DNA of 64,000 bases from Flavobacterium sp. (GTDB lineage: Bacteria > Bacteroidota > Bacteroidia > Flavobacteriales > Flavobacteriaceae), in assembly GCA_014379405.1 (NCBI GenBank), contig JACMLU010000025.1, positions 225,387-289,386 of the forward strand. Direction: 5' to 3'. The notes beneath the pieces were generated by a model. It saw only the letters and a list, made by a program, of their open reading frames with translations, did not search any database and was not told the origin of the DNA. Both the position numbers and the translations under genes were made by a program. Every line of letters begins with the position of its first letter. The stretch's first letter is position 1. Of this stretch, positions 45,265-54,283 are shown in pieces.

Positions 45265-46188
45265 TTATATTTTGGCTTTCCGTATAGAATAGTTTACCAT
45301 ATACAAGCCGCACAAAGTAATTCCACCACCTATTGCAATTGCCATTGTGAGTGGTTCTCCAAAAATTATGGCACCCAACAAAACCGCCACAATTGGATTT
45401 ACATAGGCATAAATACTGTTTATTTCCGGAGGAAGTCTTTGCAACATATAGATAAAAGCAATAAAGGTCAGTACGGAGCCAATAATTGTTAAATACCCAA
45501 TCGCCCACCACGAATTTGCTGGGATGGAAGTAATGCTGACTCCTGTTCCCGTTGCTCCCGTGATGGCTAAAATAATAATACTTGAAATCAGCATTTGCAA
45601 TCCCAAGCTGAAATAAGGATTGAAACTGGCTGCTTTTTTCTTGGTATATAAACTCCCAAAAGCCCATGTAAAGGTAGATATCAAAGACAGGAAAATGCCA
45701 AATCTAAAATCAGGTTTCAAGAAATCACCAAGATAATCATAGAAAATAACACAAACCCCTGTAAAACTTATAATTAGTCCCAATATCGACAAGCGTGCGA
45801 TTCTTTCGCCTCTAAAAAGGGTAATGAAGACAATCCATAGCGGAAAAATGGCTCCTATGATGGCGCCCAAACCACTACTGATATATTTGACACCCCAAGT
45901 GCTTAGTGCATTGCTCAACACAAAATTAAGAATGCTTAGTATAAATATGGCTTTCCACTGTTTTCCTTTCGGCCAAGGAGCTTTTTTATACAAAAAGTAG
46001 CAAACATAAAGAAGTCCGGCAATAAATTGTCTTATTCCCACAAGTTGCAAAGCCGGCATATGCCGTACACCCTCCTTTGAAGCAATCCAAGTGGTGCCCC
46101 AAAAAAAACTTACCCAGCACAATGCCAGAATAGGTAGTCCAATGGCATTTATTTTGGTTGAAACAGCATTTTTTATTCTAGCTTTCAC
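45265..46188 (-). CDS. EamA-family (DMT) transporter
   Basis: 307 aa with about ten hydrophobic helices in two EamA repeats (about 20-150 and 165-300). Motifs such as WVSFFWGTTWIASKEGVRHMPALQLVGIRQ and INSIYAYVNPIVAVLLGAIIFGEPLT are typical. Substrate is not evident; relatives export amino acids or metabolites. It starts one base after the stop of the upstream NAD(P)-binding gene, so the two are co-transcribed. Confidence 0.9.
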   Translation of the reverse strand: MKARIKNAVSTKINAIGLPILALCWVSFFWGTTWIASKEGVRHMPALQLVGIRQFIAGLLYVCYFLYKKAPWPKGKQWKAIFILSILNFVLSNALSTWGVKYISSGLGAIIGAIFPLWIVFITLFRGERIARLSILGLIISFTGVCVIFYDYLGDFLKPDFRFGIFLSLISTFTWAFGSLYTKKKAASFNPYFSLGLQMLISSIIILAITGATGTGVSITSIPANSWWAIGYLTIIGSVLTFIAFIYMLQRLPPEINSIYAYVNPIVAVLLGAIIFGEPLTMAIAIGGGITLCGLYMVNYSIRKAKI

Positions 46189-46189
46189 T

Positions 46190-46993
46190 TTATAAATTCG
46201 GTTTTATAAACTTGTAATCTAATACTTTTTCTATTTTTGAAGTCAAAATTGTTTTTCCAAAAGTAAGGTTTTCTGAATTAAATTCTGGAAGAACCAGTTT
46301 CAAATCAATCGCTTTTTGCGTGTAATATTCCTTTCGGCTTGGATGAAAAGGACTTACCGCATTAAAGGTTTCGTACCAAGAATTTTGTCGAAGAATTTCC
46401 AGAATAATGCCAATGCAATCCTCCTGATGAATCAGGTTTATGGGAGCGTTTGGGTTTTCGATATTTTTTCTTCCCGCCAAGAATTTTATCGGATGACGGT
46501 CTTCGCCAATCAATCCTCCAAATCGCAAAATGGTAGTTTTAAAATTCGAATTGCTTAGTAAAAGTTCCTCCACTTGGACCAATTGTTTGCCACTTTCCGT
46601 ATCAGGATTTAGTTTTGTTTCTTCAGTCACAACCAAATTGTCTTCACCATAAACGGAAGTCGAACTAATGAAAAGCACGTTTTCAATAGGTGAATTTTCT
46701 ATAAACGGGATTACGTTTTTAATTTTGGAAACGAAGTTTTCAGTAGCTGAACCACGCAGTTTTGGCGGAACATCAATTATCAAAATCTTGGAATTTTCCA
46801 GAAAATTGCTGAGGTTTCCTGTTTGTTTATCTTCTGAAAGCGCAATCAAATAAGGCTGGATTCCCGAGTTTTCCAAAACAGAAAGTTTTTCAATAGAAGT
46901 CGTTGAACCCTTTATCGAAAAACTATTTTCTAGCAAGTCTTTCGCCAAAGGCAAACCCAGCCATCCACAACCAAGAATACTAATTTGAGTCAT
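46190..46993 (-). CDS. NAD(P)-binding epimerase/reductase-like protein (YeeZ-like)
   Basis: 267 aa from the ATG at 46993, which begins MTQISILGCGWLGLPLAK, the Rossmann loop; an ATG at 47014 would add MRYQIFT and is less likely. The extended-SDR pattern is visible: FISSTSVYGE (Ser and Tyr of the catalytic set) and TILRFGGLIGEDRHP. The YxxxK tyrosine/lysine context is altered compared with canonical sugar epimerases. The group is widespread and poorly characterised. It forms a unit with the EamA transporter. Confidence 0.82.
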   Translation of the reverse strand: MTQISILGCGWLGLPLAKDLLENSFSIKGSTTSIEKLSVLENSGIQPYLIALSEDKQTGNLSNFLENSKILIIDVPPKLRGSATENFVSKIKNVIPFIENSPIENVLFISSTSVYGEDNLVVTEETKLNPDTESGKQLVQVEELLLSNSNFKTTILRFGGLIGEDRHPIKFLAGRKNIENPNAPINLIHQEDCIGIILEILRQNSWYETFNAVSPFHPSRKEYYTQKAIDLKLVLPEFNSENLTFGKTILTSKIEKVLDYKFIKPNL

Positions 46994-47075
46994 CGTAAAA
47001 ATTTGATACCTCAAAAGTAGTTTAATTACACTCCATTTGGAAACCGAATTGCCTTAAACCTGTGTTCGATAGTTG

Positions 47076-47236
47076 TTTTATCCCGTAGGGATTTTATATT
47101 GGTAGCATAATTATATGATAGAACCCATTTGTCCCGTCAGTGACTATACTTTTATCATAAATTGTATAGTCCTTAACGGGACAAAAAGAATCGAATCTTT
47201 ATTTTTTCAACCAATATGAAATCCTTACGGGATAAA
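47076..47236. repeat. Nested inverted repeat (MITE-like)
   Basis: Outer arms TTTATCCCGTAGGGATTTTA (47076 on) and, at the other end, the complement ending CTTACGGGATAAA (to 47236), both extending into ATATTGGT/ACCAATAT. Inside lies a second palindrome, TTTGTCCCGTCAGTGACTAT / ATAGTCCTTAACGGGACAAA (47127-47184). No ORF. The CCCGT-containing ends are shared by the outer and inner arms, suggesting one element inserted in a relative. Confidence 0.7.
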
Positions 47237-47274
47237 TGTGCAATAAGTCAAGCCGTTAATATCCGAACTCCAAA

Positions 47275-48132
47275 TTAAGATTTCTTTCTTTTCTCCTGTT
47301 CTTTTAAAATAGTTTCCAAATATGGAGAAGTGATTTTCTCCATTTCACTTTCAGAAATAGTCAAGGCTTTTGGATTTTTAACGAGTTGCAACCAAGGTTT
47401 GGGTGCATCAAAATCATAAGTTCCAAAAACAATTACCGGCGTTCCCTTGAATTTTACGTTTTCATCATCGACCAAAACCCATTGGTCGGCCCATTCGTAT
47501 AAATATTTGGCATCTTTTTCTTGTAATCTCAAGCACGAATGCGAGGCAGGATAACCCGGCATATCGTATTGATGAAACCCAATACCTCCTTTATTTGCAA
47601 TATTAAAATTCCATAATAATTTCCATTCATCATCAACGGTGCTGATTGTTTCTTCAGCTTTCCAATTGCAGAAAAACAATCCTGTGGGAGTTGGAGCTTT
47701 TTTCTTGCCCATATTGGTTGGGCCGGTATAAATCAAAATTCCGTTTTCATAAACGGCAAAAGTTTGGGTAGGATAGGAGAAGAAAAGAATCTTGTCCACA
47801 TTCGCCAAATAAGGAACTTCGAGGGGAAAAGGCAAATAAAATGCAATGTCGCCACTCATATCCGTTGGAATAATCACGGAATCCATTTTGGTAAAAAACG
47901 CTTTATCGGTTCTGTTTACGGCAAGAGCAATTTCTAAGTCTGCGGCACTTTCATTTTTTTTTAGCCATTCTTTAGCGTTTTCCAAAGTATAGGAAACCGC
48001 TTTGGGCGCTTTTCGAACAGGTACTTTTTTGACAACTCTAACGGTTTGTTGCGTGTTTTCGGCATCTCCTTTTTTGCAGGAAAATGAGGCAATCACCATT
48101 ATAATTCCAAGTAATACAGTCCATTTTTTCAT
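47275..48132 (-). CDS. L,D-transpeptidase-like lipoprotein (YkuD)
   Basis: 285 aa. Lipobox ASFSC (Cys19). The YkuD domain covers about 112-235, with His187 (GFHQYD) and the active-site motif SHSC (His198, Cys200) followed by LRL. The usual motif is SHGC; serine replaces glycine here. The enzyme would form 3-3 peptidoglycan cross-links or attach proteins to peptidoglycan. Residues 20-100 are a linker of unknown role rich in Lys and Ala. Monocistronic by appearance. Confidence 0.87.
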   Translation of the reverse strand: MKKWTVLLGIIMVIASFSCKKGDAENTQQTVRVVKKVPVRKAPKAVSYTLENAKEWLKKNESAADLEIALAVNRTDKAFFTKMDSVIIPTDMSGDIAFYLPFPLEVPYLANVDKILFFSYPTQTFAVYENGILIYTGPTNMGKKKAPTPTGLFFCNWKAEETISTVDDEWKLLWNFNIANKGGIGFHQYDMPGYPASHSCLRLQEKDAKYLYEWADQWVLVDDENVKFKGTPVIVFGTYDFDAPKPWLQLVKNPKALTISESEMEKITSPYLETILKEQEKRKKS

Positions 48133-48394
48133 AGTAAGTTTCTTTAAATGTAAAAATGGTTGAATAAACGGAATAATTTGTTACATAATTATGGGGAATT
48201 ATTATAGGTTTTACGGGTGTTGGATTGTGAAATTTGAGATGTTTTGTTGTGGATGTAAAGTCCTCGAGGCTTTGCTGGGGTTTTAGAACTAAGTTTAGAT
48301 TCATGTTTTGGATTGTCACTTTAAATCAAGTCACAAACCAACTTCATATTAAGCCGAGAAACTTAATCCACAAAAGGGCTTTTTATAATCTGTT

Positions 48395-48763
48395 TTATTT
48401 TGTTTCGTACAAGTATTTCATTTTTTCATATTCTTCTAATTCTAAATCATTCATTCTAAATAGAACTTTTAAGAAATTCCGATATTCGCACAAATTCTTT
48501 TCCTTTAAAAAATCCATTATTCTATAATTGACAAAATCGTGATCCAAATCCTCTAATTTTAGTTTTGAGTATCGCTTTCTTGATTTTGGATATTGCCCCC
48601 AAAAGCATTTATAATCTCTATATATTTGATCAGTTACTTTTTCAATTATTCCATTTAATAATTCCTCAGGAATTCTATTATTAGAAATCCCATAATAATA
48701 TTTCTCAATTTCCAAGCGGAAATTTTTCTTTGGTTCAATACTATTTTCGTTTTTCCAGAACAT
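48395..48763 (-). CDS. Hypothetical protein, 122 aa
   Basis: No family recognised. It is soluble, rich in Lys, Glu, Tyr and Arg, and probably all-helical (LLNGIIEKVTDQIYRDYKCFWGQYPKSR ... YRNFLKVLFRMNDLELEEYEKMKYL, read in separated parts). Codon use is AT-rich. It stands alone between the L,D-transpeptidase and the M28 peptidase. It could be a real but poorly conserved gene. Confidence 0.55.
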   Translation of the reverse strand: MFWKNENSIEPKKNFRLEIEKYYYGISNNRIPEELLNGIIEKVTDQIYRDYKCFWGQYPKSRKRYSKLKLEDLDHDFVNYRIMDFLKEKNLCEYRNFLKVLFRMNDLELEEYEKMKYLYETK

Positions 48764-48915
48764 TTTTTTTAAAATTGCTTAAAACTCATTTATACCTGTA
48801 GCCATAAAACGACTCAAATTCACCACAGTTTTGGTTGGCTTTGCGCTGTAACGTATCTATTATTTAGCTAATAGAATCATTAATTTCCTACTGAAATTCT
48901 ATTGCTATTGTTTTT

Positions 48916-48940
48916 ATGCGGTCACAAATTGTGACCGCAT
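48916..48940. repeat. Perfect 12-base-arm palindrome 1
   Basis: ATGCGGTCACAA-A-TTGTGACCGCAT. It lies 12 bases from a second palindrome with the same core TCACAA/TTGTGA but different outer arms. No T-run directly follows on either strand. Confidence 0.9.
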
Positions 48941-48952
48941 TTGTAATTTTTT

Positions 48953-48977
48953 ATGTCATCACAATTTGTGATGACAT
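48953..48977. repeat. Perfect 12-base-arm palindrome 2
   Basis: ATGTCATCACAA-T-TTGTGATGACAT, starting 12 bases after palindrome 1 and ending just beyond the stop codon of the M28 peptidase gene. On the minus strand it would fold immediately after translation stops, followed by a loosely T/A-rich tract, so it may act as that gene's 3' structure. Confidence 0.9.
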
Positions 48978-48981
48978 ATTA

Positions 48982-51372
48982 TTAAGGCTTTCTCAAACTG
49001 TCCTTTTCAACCACCAAACTGTCATTTTGAAATCCATTTCCAATATTCACAGTAATAGGATTAACCGTTTTTGGCGATGGTTTTATTTTCTCTTTAATAA
49101 TCACGGCATCGTTCAAAACAAAAGGCGTGGGCATCATCCAATCGGCTCTTTTTGCAATTTGAAACTGTGGATTGTTCATCAAATCGAAAGAGCTTTCCAT
49201 TAAATCCAAATCCAAAACACTATTAGCGGCAACATTGAATTCTATTTCCAACGGAAGTTGATCTACCACATAATAAATCATTAATTTCTTGTCTTTACGC
49301 TCGAATTTGGAGCCTTTTTGTCCCACTAGAGTTAAACCATTGGCCTTGAAATTTTGAATCACCAGATTCTCGTTGGCAAAAATATCATAACGATTGACTT
49401 TTCGAGTTGGTGTAATACGGATTTTCAAATAGCGATTGCCACCAACAATGCTGTCTTTCAGGAATTCGACGATTGGTTTCGAAAGGGCTTTCATTGGCGC
49501 ATCGGCAGCGAAAGTAAAACCGGAATTGTATTTGCTCGTCAGGGGAATTTTGTTTAATGCTTTGGCGTCTTTTGGGCTTTGTCCCAAATAAGTTTTGGTC
49601 CATTCGTCCAAGTTGGTGTCGTAAGTTGCCCACGAAGCTTTGTTTTTATCAGCATCCAAAACATAGACTAAACTATTGGATTTGGCATTGCCCAATTCAT
49701 AACCTGAATAATAATGCGCTTTGGCAAAAAAGCAAATTGATAGTACCAACAAAATCACGGAAGCTATTCCTTTTCGCATTAACGAACCAAAAATCGGTAG
49801 CAACAAACCAAAAGTCAAGGCCGTGAGAATGGCACTTCCATATAATACTTTCAAGCCCAAACCTATTGGGAACATTTGGATAAACGGTGCAATAAGCAAT
49901 AAGGCAGGAATGCTCAAAAAGAGGTTCAAAATCCATTTTGACCTTTGAGTTAACACAAAAGAAGCCAACATCAGCAATCCTGCAAAAGCGGGAATGATTA
50001 AAAATCCGGCGCCTTTCAGGAAGAAAGCCAGCAATCCGTTAATGAGAATCCAAAAGAATAATGGCGCAACATAATGGTTCATTGTCACTTTTTTAGCAGA
50101 AAATTTTTGATAAAAAGCAAAACAAATCGACAAAGTCAATAGCGTGAATGCTGCGATATAATCATGACCATTATAAGTAAATCCGTTGAGCAAATCATTG
50201 TATTGCGGATAAAGCAGCAGTAATAATTTCCATCCCAAAAAGGTAATTAATCCCGAAGCAATCAGCGAACCCAAAAATGGAATAAATCCTTTCGCCATTT
50301 CTGGGAAAGATAAAAGGCGTTTGCCCATTCCAATAAATATCAAAAATAACAAGAGCACAAAAGCGATAATAACCATTGGCAAAACCCAACTAAAAGGATA
50401 ACTGATGATGGTATATGGTATCGAAAAATAGACGTCATCCTCGGTAGTTTGTGTCGAACTCAAATCAGCATTAGAAAAATAGTCTAACAAAGGCATTAAG
50501 TATTGTCCTTGATGTGCCAAGGAATTTTTGTCTAAATGATTGATGTCGTCCTGAGTTGAGTGATAATTATAATGACTATCAATAAATGCAAAATTATAGC
50601 CTTGTATATTGCCTTCTTCTCTAAAAACCGTTAAATCAGTAAAGTTAGGCATCAATTTATAAATGCTATAAAACAATGAATTAGATACAGGATGCATTGT
50701 ATTAGCAGCAGCAAATTCTCTAGCCAAACCGGCATTTCCAGCATTGGTTTCCATAAACATATAACTTGGCCCAGACGAGCCTCGGGCTTCAAAATTCAGC
50801 ACCAATCCCACTTCTTTTGCCCAATGGTGTTGGGTTACAAAAAGAGTCGCACCATTCAATCCCAATTCTTCGGCATCTGTAAACAGAATAATAATGTCGT
50901 TTTTATGTTGTTTTTTATTGTAGGTAAAAGCCCGAACACTTTCGAGAATGGTCGCTACGCCAGAACCCGCATCGCTTGCGCCGTGCGAAGCTGAATGTGG
51001 AGCACTGTCATAATGCGAAAGCAGAAGCAATGCTTTGTTGCTGTTGCTGCCTTTTATGCGAGCTAATATATTCTTGCTTTTTGTCAATGTTCCCTTTTCA
51101 GTGAAAGAAAAACCCTCTTGAAGGGAAGTTTCCAGCCCCATATTTTGGAGTTCTTTTACCAAATAATTGGCCACCACATTGTGGTTTTCGGAACCCACAA
51201 AATGGGGTTTTTGCGAAATGTTTTTCACTTGTTCCAAAGCTCTTTCGGTCGAAAACTCTGCAAGTGGCACATCGTCATCGGATGTCCATTGGGGCATCAT
51301 CGTGAAGAAAATAAATCCAAGGAATGCAAGGATAAATAGTACGGATAATATGGAGGAATAACTCTTTTTCAT
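48982..51372 (-). CDS. M28-family membrane metallopeptidase
   Basis: 796 aa. An N-terminal helix (about 8-27) anchors the protein; the M28 Zn-peptidase domain (about 35-325) has zinc ligands in SHYDSAPHSASHGASDAG and the catalytic Glu pair in FTDAEELGLNG, with a later His in DSHYNYHS. Eight or so membrane helices (about 335-570) follow, then a periplasmic C-terminal beta-rich part. The layout resembles ER Fxna-like and bacterial membrane M28 aminopeptidases. It probably trims peptides at the outer face of the inner membrane. Confidence 0.88.
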   Translation of the reverse strand: MKKSYSSILSVLFILAFLGFIFFTMMPQWTSDDDVPLAEFSTERALEQVKNISQKPHFVGSENHNVVANYLVKELQNMGLETSLQEGFSFTEKGTLTKSKNILARIKGSNSNKALLLLSHYDSAPHSASHGASDAGSGVATILESVRAFTYNKKQHKNDIIILFTDAEELGLNGATLFVTQHHWAKEVGLVLNFEARGSSGPSYMFMETNAGNAGLAREFAAANTMHPVSNSLFYSIYKLMPNFTDLTVFREEGNIQGYNFAFIDSHYNYHSTQDDINHLDKNSLAHQGQYLMPLLDYFSNADLSSTQTTEDDVYFSIPYTIISYPFSWVLPMVIIAFVLLLFLIFIGMGKRLLSFPEMAKGFIPFLGSLIASGLITFLGWKLLLLLYPQYNDLLNGFTYNGHDYIAAFTLLTLSICFAFYQKFSAKKVTMNHYVAPLFFWILINGLLAFFLKGAGFLIIPAFAGLLMLASFVLTQRSKWILNLFLSIPALLLIAPFIQMFPIGLGLKVLYGSAILTALTFGLLLPIFGSLMRKGIASVILLVLSICFFAKAHYYSGYELGNAKSNSLVYVLDADKNKASWATYDTNLDEWTKTYLGQSPKDAKALNKIPLTSKYNSGFTFAADAPMKALSKPIVEFLKDSIVGGNRYLKIRITPTRKVNRYDIFANENLVIQNFKANGLTLVGQKGSKFERKDKKLMIYYVVDQLPLEIEFNVAANSVLDLDLMESSFDLMNNPQFQIAKRADWMMPTPFVLNDAVIIKEKIKPSPKTVNPITVNIGNGFQNDSLVVEKDSLRKP

Positions 51373-51389
51373 AATAGTAGATTTGGGAT

Positions 51390-51740
51390 CTAAATTTCTT
51401 TTTTGACAAGCATATAATAGTCGTCTTCTAAAACACGGTATCCTTGATCATAAACGAAATAATAAGTGTTTCCTGTTTTAGTTTCCAAAATATTGGTAAA
51501 AAACTCAAAATCGAATCCCTTGCTCAATAGTTTTGATTTGGTGGCTTTTCCTTTTCCATCGACATTCAAAGCCGAAAGAATACGATAATTTTTGCGCAAT
51601 TTGTTGTTCACGTTGCGCATAAAATTGGTGCTGTCTTTATTTATTTTGTTGTTGTAGGCATTGCGGCAACCGTCGCTGCAAAACTTTTTGTCTTCGCGAC
51701 CCACAATTTTATCGCCACATTCCAGGCAGGTTTTATTCAT
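51390..51740 (-). CDS. Small zinc-ribbon protein
   Basis: 116 aa. The N-terminus holds a treble-clef/zinc-ribbon pattern CLECGDKIVGREDKKFCSDG with four cysteines (Cys5, Cys8, Cys22, Cys26), then a basic, helix-rich stretch (NKLRKNYRILSALNVDGKGK). Such C4 ribbons occur in small proteins associated with RNA, DNA or protein folding in Bacteroidota; no specific role is known to me. Starts 17 bases upstream of the M28 gene's start direction and may be co-transcribed with it. Confidence 0.78.
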   Translation of the reverse strand: MNKTCLECGDKIVGREDKKFCSDGCRNAYNNKINKDSTNFMRNVNNKLRKNYRILSALNVDGKGKATKSKLLSKGFDFEFFTNILETKTGNTYYFVYDQGYRVLEDDYYMLVKKEI

Positions 51741-51788
51741 AGTTTTCTTTTTTAAATTCTATTGTAAATGTTGCAAACATTTTTTTTT

Positions 51789-51860
51789 ACCATTAAGACG
51801 CATTAAGAAAATTAAGTTTTGTGTTTTTTTTTAATGAACCTTAATTTCTTAATGGTTTGA
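51789..51860. repeat. Palindromic repeat B, copy 2
   Basis: ACCATTAAGACGCATTAAGA ... TTAATTTCTTAATGGTTTGA. Imperfect palindrome with a T-tract in the middle. Same family as 13783-13843; a near-identical third copy follows 30 bases later. Confidence 0.85.
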
Positions 51861-51890
51861 AAAAAAGCATCAATCGAGTACAACTTATCA

Positions 51891-51960
51891 ACCATTAAGA
51901 TGCATTAAGAAAATTAAGTTTTGTGTTTTCTTAATGAACCTTAATTTCTTAATGGTTTGA
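51891..51960. repeat. Palindromic repeat B, copy 3
   Basis: Direct repeat of 51789-51860, differing by one substitution near the start and a shorter central T-tract. Lies in the 272-base spacer between the zinc-ribbon gene and the DinB-like gene. Confidence 0.85.
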
Positions 51961-52012
51961 AATTTATTTTAAATGTTTTGGCTTTTTTCATAAAACTTAA
52001 TAGATTCATTTC

Positions 52013-52561
52013 TTAAAATTGATCTTTGTGCAACAAGGCTTGTTCGATATGCGCTAAGTGATGGTTACAATGCCAAGCATACACTCCGATGGTTTCTTCT
52101 AAAGTTGCTATTTTGAGGTTTTCTGGATGGAAAAATTGTCGTTTTAGTTCTGTTGAACCAAGACTTTTCAAAAGTAAAACCCAACGAGTATGAACGCCTT
52201 CGATGATTTTAATGGATGGGGAAATATCATTGGAATTACCATCTGCGAGTTCAGCCCACAGCGCTTCTTCGTATGGTTTTATGGTGGGAACATCTTCGGT
52301 CAAAGCGAGTTTAAATCGCACAAAACTATTGATGTGGCTGTCGGCACAATGATGCACGACTTTTTTGATGTTCCAACCTTTTGGACGATAAACCCAATTC
52401 AGTTCTTCGACAGAAAGGGTTTCGGTCAAGTGCTTTATTTTGGATGGAAAAATTTCAATATCGTTTATCCAGATTTCCAAATCATTTTGTGATATGGACT
52501 CTGGTCTTTGAAATTGTCCTATTGGGAATTTTAAGTTTTCAAAATTAGAAGTGTTTTCCAT
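52013..52561 (-). CDS. DinB/YfiT-like metal-dependent transferase
   Basis: 182 aa, four-helix-bundle DinB_2 fold. Metal-binding histidines are expected in VVHHCADSHIN (about 65-75) and AWHCNHHLAHIEQ near the C-terminus. The N-terminal FPIGQFQRPESIS and the fold are those of YfiT/BstA proteins, some of which are bacillithiol S-transferases. The presence of a bacilliredoxin at 35 kb fits. The start codon touches the stop of the GNAT-amidohydrolase gene, so translation is coupled. Confidence 0.87.
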   Translation of the reverse strand: MENTSNFENLKFPIGQFQRPESISQNDLEIWINDIEIFPSKIKHLTETLSVEELNWVYRPKGWNIKKVVHHCADSHINSFVRFKLALTEDVPTIKPYEEALWAELADGNSNDISPSIKIIEGVHTRWVLLLKSLGSTELKRQFFHPENLKIATLEETIGVYAWHCNHHLAHIEQALLHKDQF

Positions 52562-54099
52562 TATGATTTTTTCTTTCTTTTGATTTCATATAAATCGGTT
52601 CTGCGGTCTTTCAATATTTTGACGCTTCCGTGTTCGTGTAATTCTTTCAATAAATCCAAATCGACATCTACTATTAGCGTCATTTCGGTATTTGGAGTGG
52701 TTTCTGCTTTGATACCATTACTTGGGAAGGCAAAATCCGAAGGAGTAAAGACGGCGGTTTGTGCGTATTGGATATCCATATTATTTACTTTTGGAAGATT
52801 TCCAACGCATCCGGCAATGGCCACATAACATTCGTTTTCGATGGCTCTCGCTTGGGCACAATGTTTTACACGGGTATACCCATTTTGTGTGTCGGTTAAG
52901 AAAGGAACAAAAAGGATGTTCATTCCTTCGTCTGCCATTAATCGGGACAATTCCGGAAATTCGACGTCATAACAAATCATAATGCCTATTTTTCCGCAGT
53001 CGGTATCGAATGTTTGAATGGTATTCCCTCCTGTTATTCCCCAATGAAATACTTCATTTGGCGTGATATGAATTTTTGTATAGGTTTCGTAGGTTCCGTC
53101 TCTGCGGCATAAAAATCCTGAATTGTATAATGTTCCGTCAATTAATTGAGGCATACTTCCAGTAATGATATTGATGTTGTAAGAAATGGCCAGTTCCTGA
53201 AAGCGTTTGCGAATAGGTTCGGCATATTTGGCTAGTTCCCGGATAGCATCTGCTTCGGATAAATGATTGTAATCCGCCATTAACGGTGCGATAAACAGTT
53301 CAGGAAAAACAGCAAAATCACTCGAGTATCCCGATACCGCATCAATAAAAAACTCAGATTGTTCGAATAAGGCCTCCAAATTGCCTAAAGGTCGCATCTG
53401 CCATTGGATCAATCCTAATCGAATAACGCTTTTGTCGAGATTAATAATTTTTGGACTTTCATTATAGTAGATATTGTTCCATTCCAATAAAACGGCAAAT
53501 TCCTTTGATTTTTTATCTCCTTCTAGGTAATTTTTCATCACGCGCATAACGTGAAAATCATTACTCAACTGAAAAGAAAGAACGGTGTCGTGAATTTCTT
53601 TTCTTTTTACTTTGTCGATGTATTCTTTTGGATTTAATTCCTGAGCATATTGTGCATAATTAGGAATGCGTCCTGCAAATACAATTGATTTTAGGTTGAG
53701 TTGTTCGCAAATTTCTTTTCGTGCGTCATACAAACGACGGCCTAAACGTAATCCACGGTATTTTGGAACTATAAAAACATCAATTCCATATAGAATATCT
53801 CCTTTGGAGGTATGTGTAGAAAATGTATAATTACCGGTAATTTTAGCGTAATCGTGATTTTGATCTACCAAATCTTCAAACACTATAATAGACAATGCTG
53901 AACCAACTACCACATCATCTACTAAAATTACAAGTTGTCCTTCCGGGAATAATTTCAACAATTTTTTGATGTCGGATTCATTCCAATAATTGTCTACCAT
54001 TTCCGGATAGGCTTCTATCATTGACTTTTTCAATTCTTTATAGTCGGCTATCTTTAAATTTCGCAGTTCTACTTTGTTAATTTCCGTTTGCATAAACAT
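52561..54099 (-). CDS. GNAT acetyltransferase - carbon-nitrogen hydrolase fusion
   Basis: 512 aa, two enzymes in one chain. Residues about 9-190 are a GNAT domain with the acetyl-CoA loop in VPKYRGLRLGRRLYDAR. Residues about 225-500 are a nitrilase-superfamily amidohydrolase with the Glu-Lys-Cys triad in FPELFIAP, YTKIHITPNE and MICYDVEFPE. This fusion is known in many bacteria but its substrate is not established; hydrolysis of an amide followed or preceded by acetylation is likely. First gene of a two-gene unit with the DinB-like protein. Confidence 0.93.
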   Translation of the reverse strand: MFMQTEINKVELRNLKIADYKELKKSMIEAYPEMVDNYWNESDIKKLLKLFPEGQLVILVDDVVVGSALSIIVFEDLVDQNHDYAKITGNYTFSTHTSKGDILYGIDVFIVPKYRGLRLGRRLYDARKEICEQLNLKSIVFAGRIPNYAQYAQELNPKEYIDKVKRKEIHDTVLSFQLSNDFHVMRVMKNYLEGDKKSKEFAVLLEWNNIYYNESPKIINLDKSVIRLGLIQWQMRPLGNLEALFEQSEFFIDAVSGYSSDFAVFPELFIAPLMADYNHLSEADAIRELAKYAEPIRKRFQELAISYNINIITGSMPQLIDGTLYNSGFLCRRDGTYETYTKIHITPNEVFHWGITGGNTIQTFDTDCGKIGIMICYDVEFPELSRLMADEGMNILFVPFLTDTQNGYTRVKHCAQARAIENECYVAIAGCVGNLPKVNNMDIQYAQTAVFTPSDFAFPSNGIKAETTPNTEMTLIVDVDLDLLKELHEHGSVKILKDRRTDLYEIKRKKKS

Positions 54100-54283
54100 T
54101 TAATTTTTACTAAGATAAGTAAAAAAATATTATCCATTTACAAACGGTTACAAATAGTTACAACCGAAAGTAAATAGTTAAGTACCGAATAATTTTGGTG
54201 AGCTGTCGCATCTTTGCCCTGTTGATTTGAACGAACAATTCAACAAAAATTATTTATATACCAACAATTTAAATTTACACGCC

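Noticed and set aside
54227..54283. TTG-start extension of ssb
   Set aside because: The ATG at 54284 gives the standard SSB N-terminus; the upstream segment looks like leader DNA.
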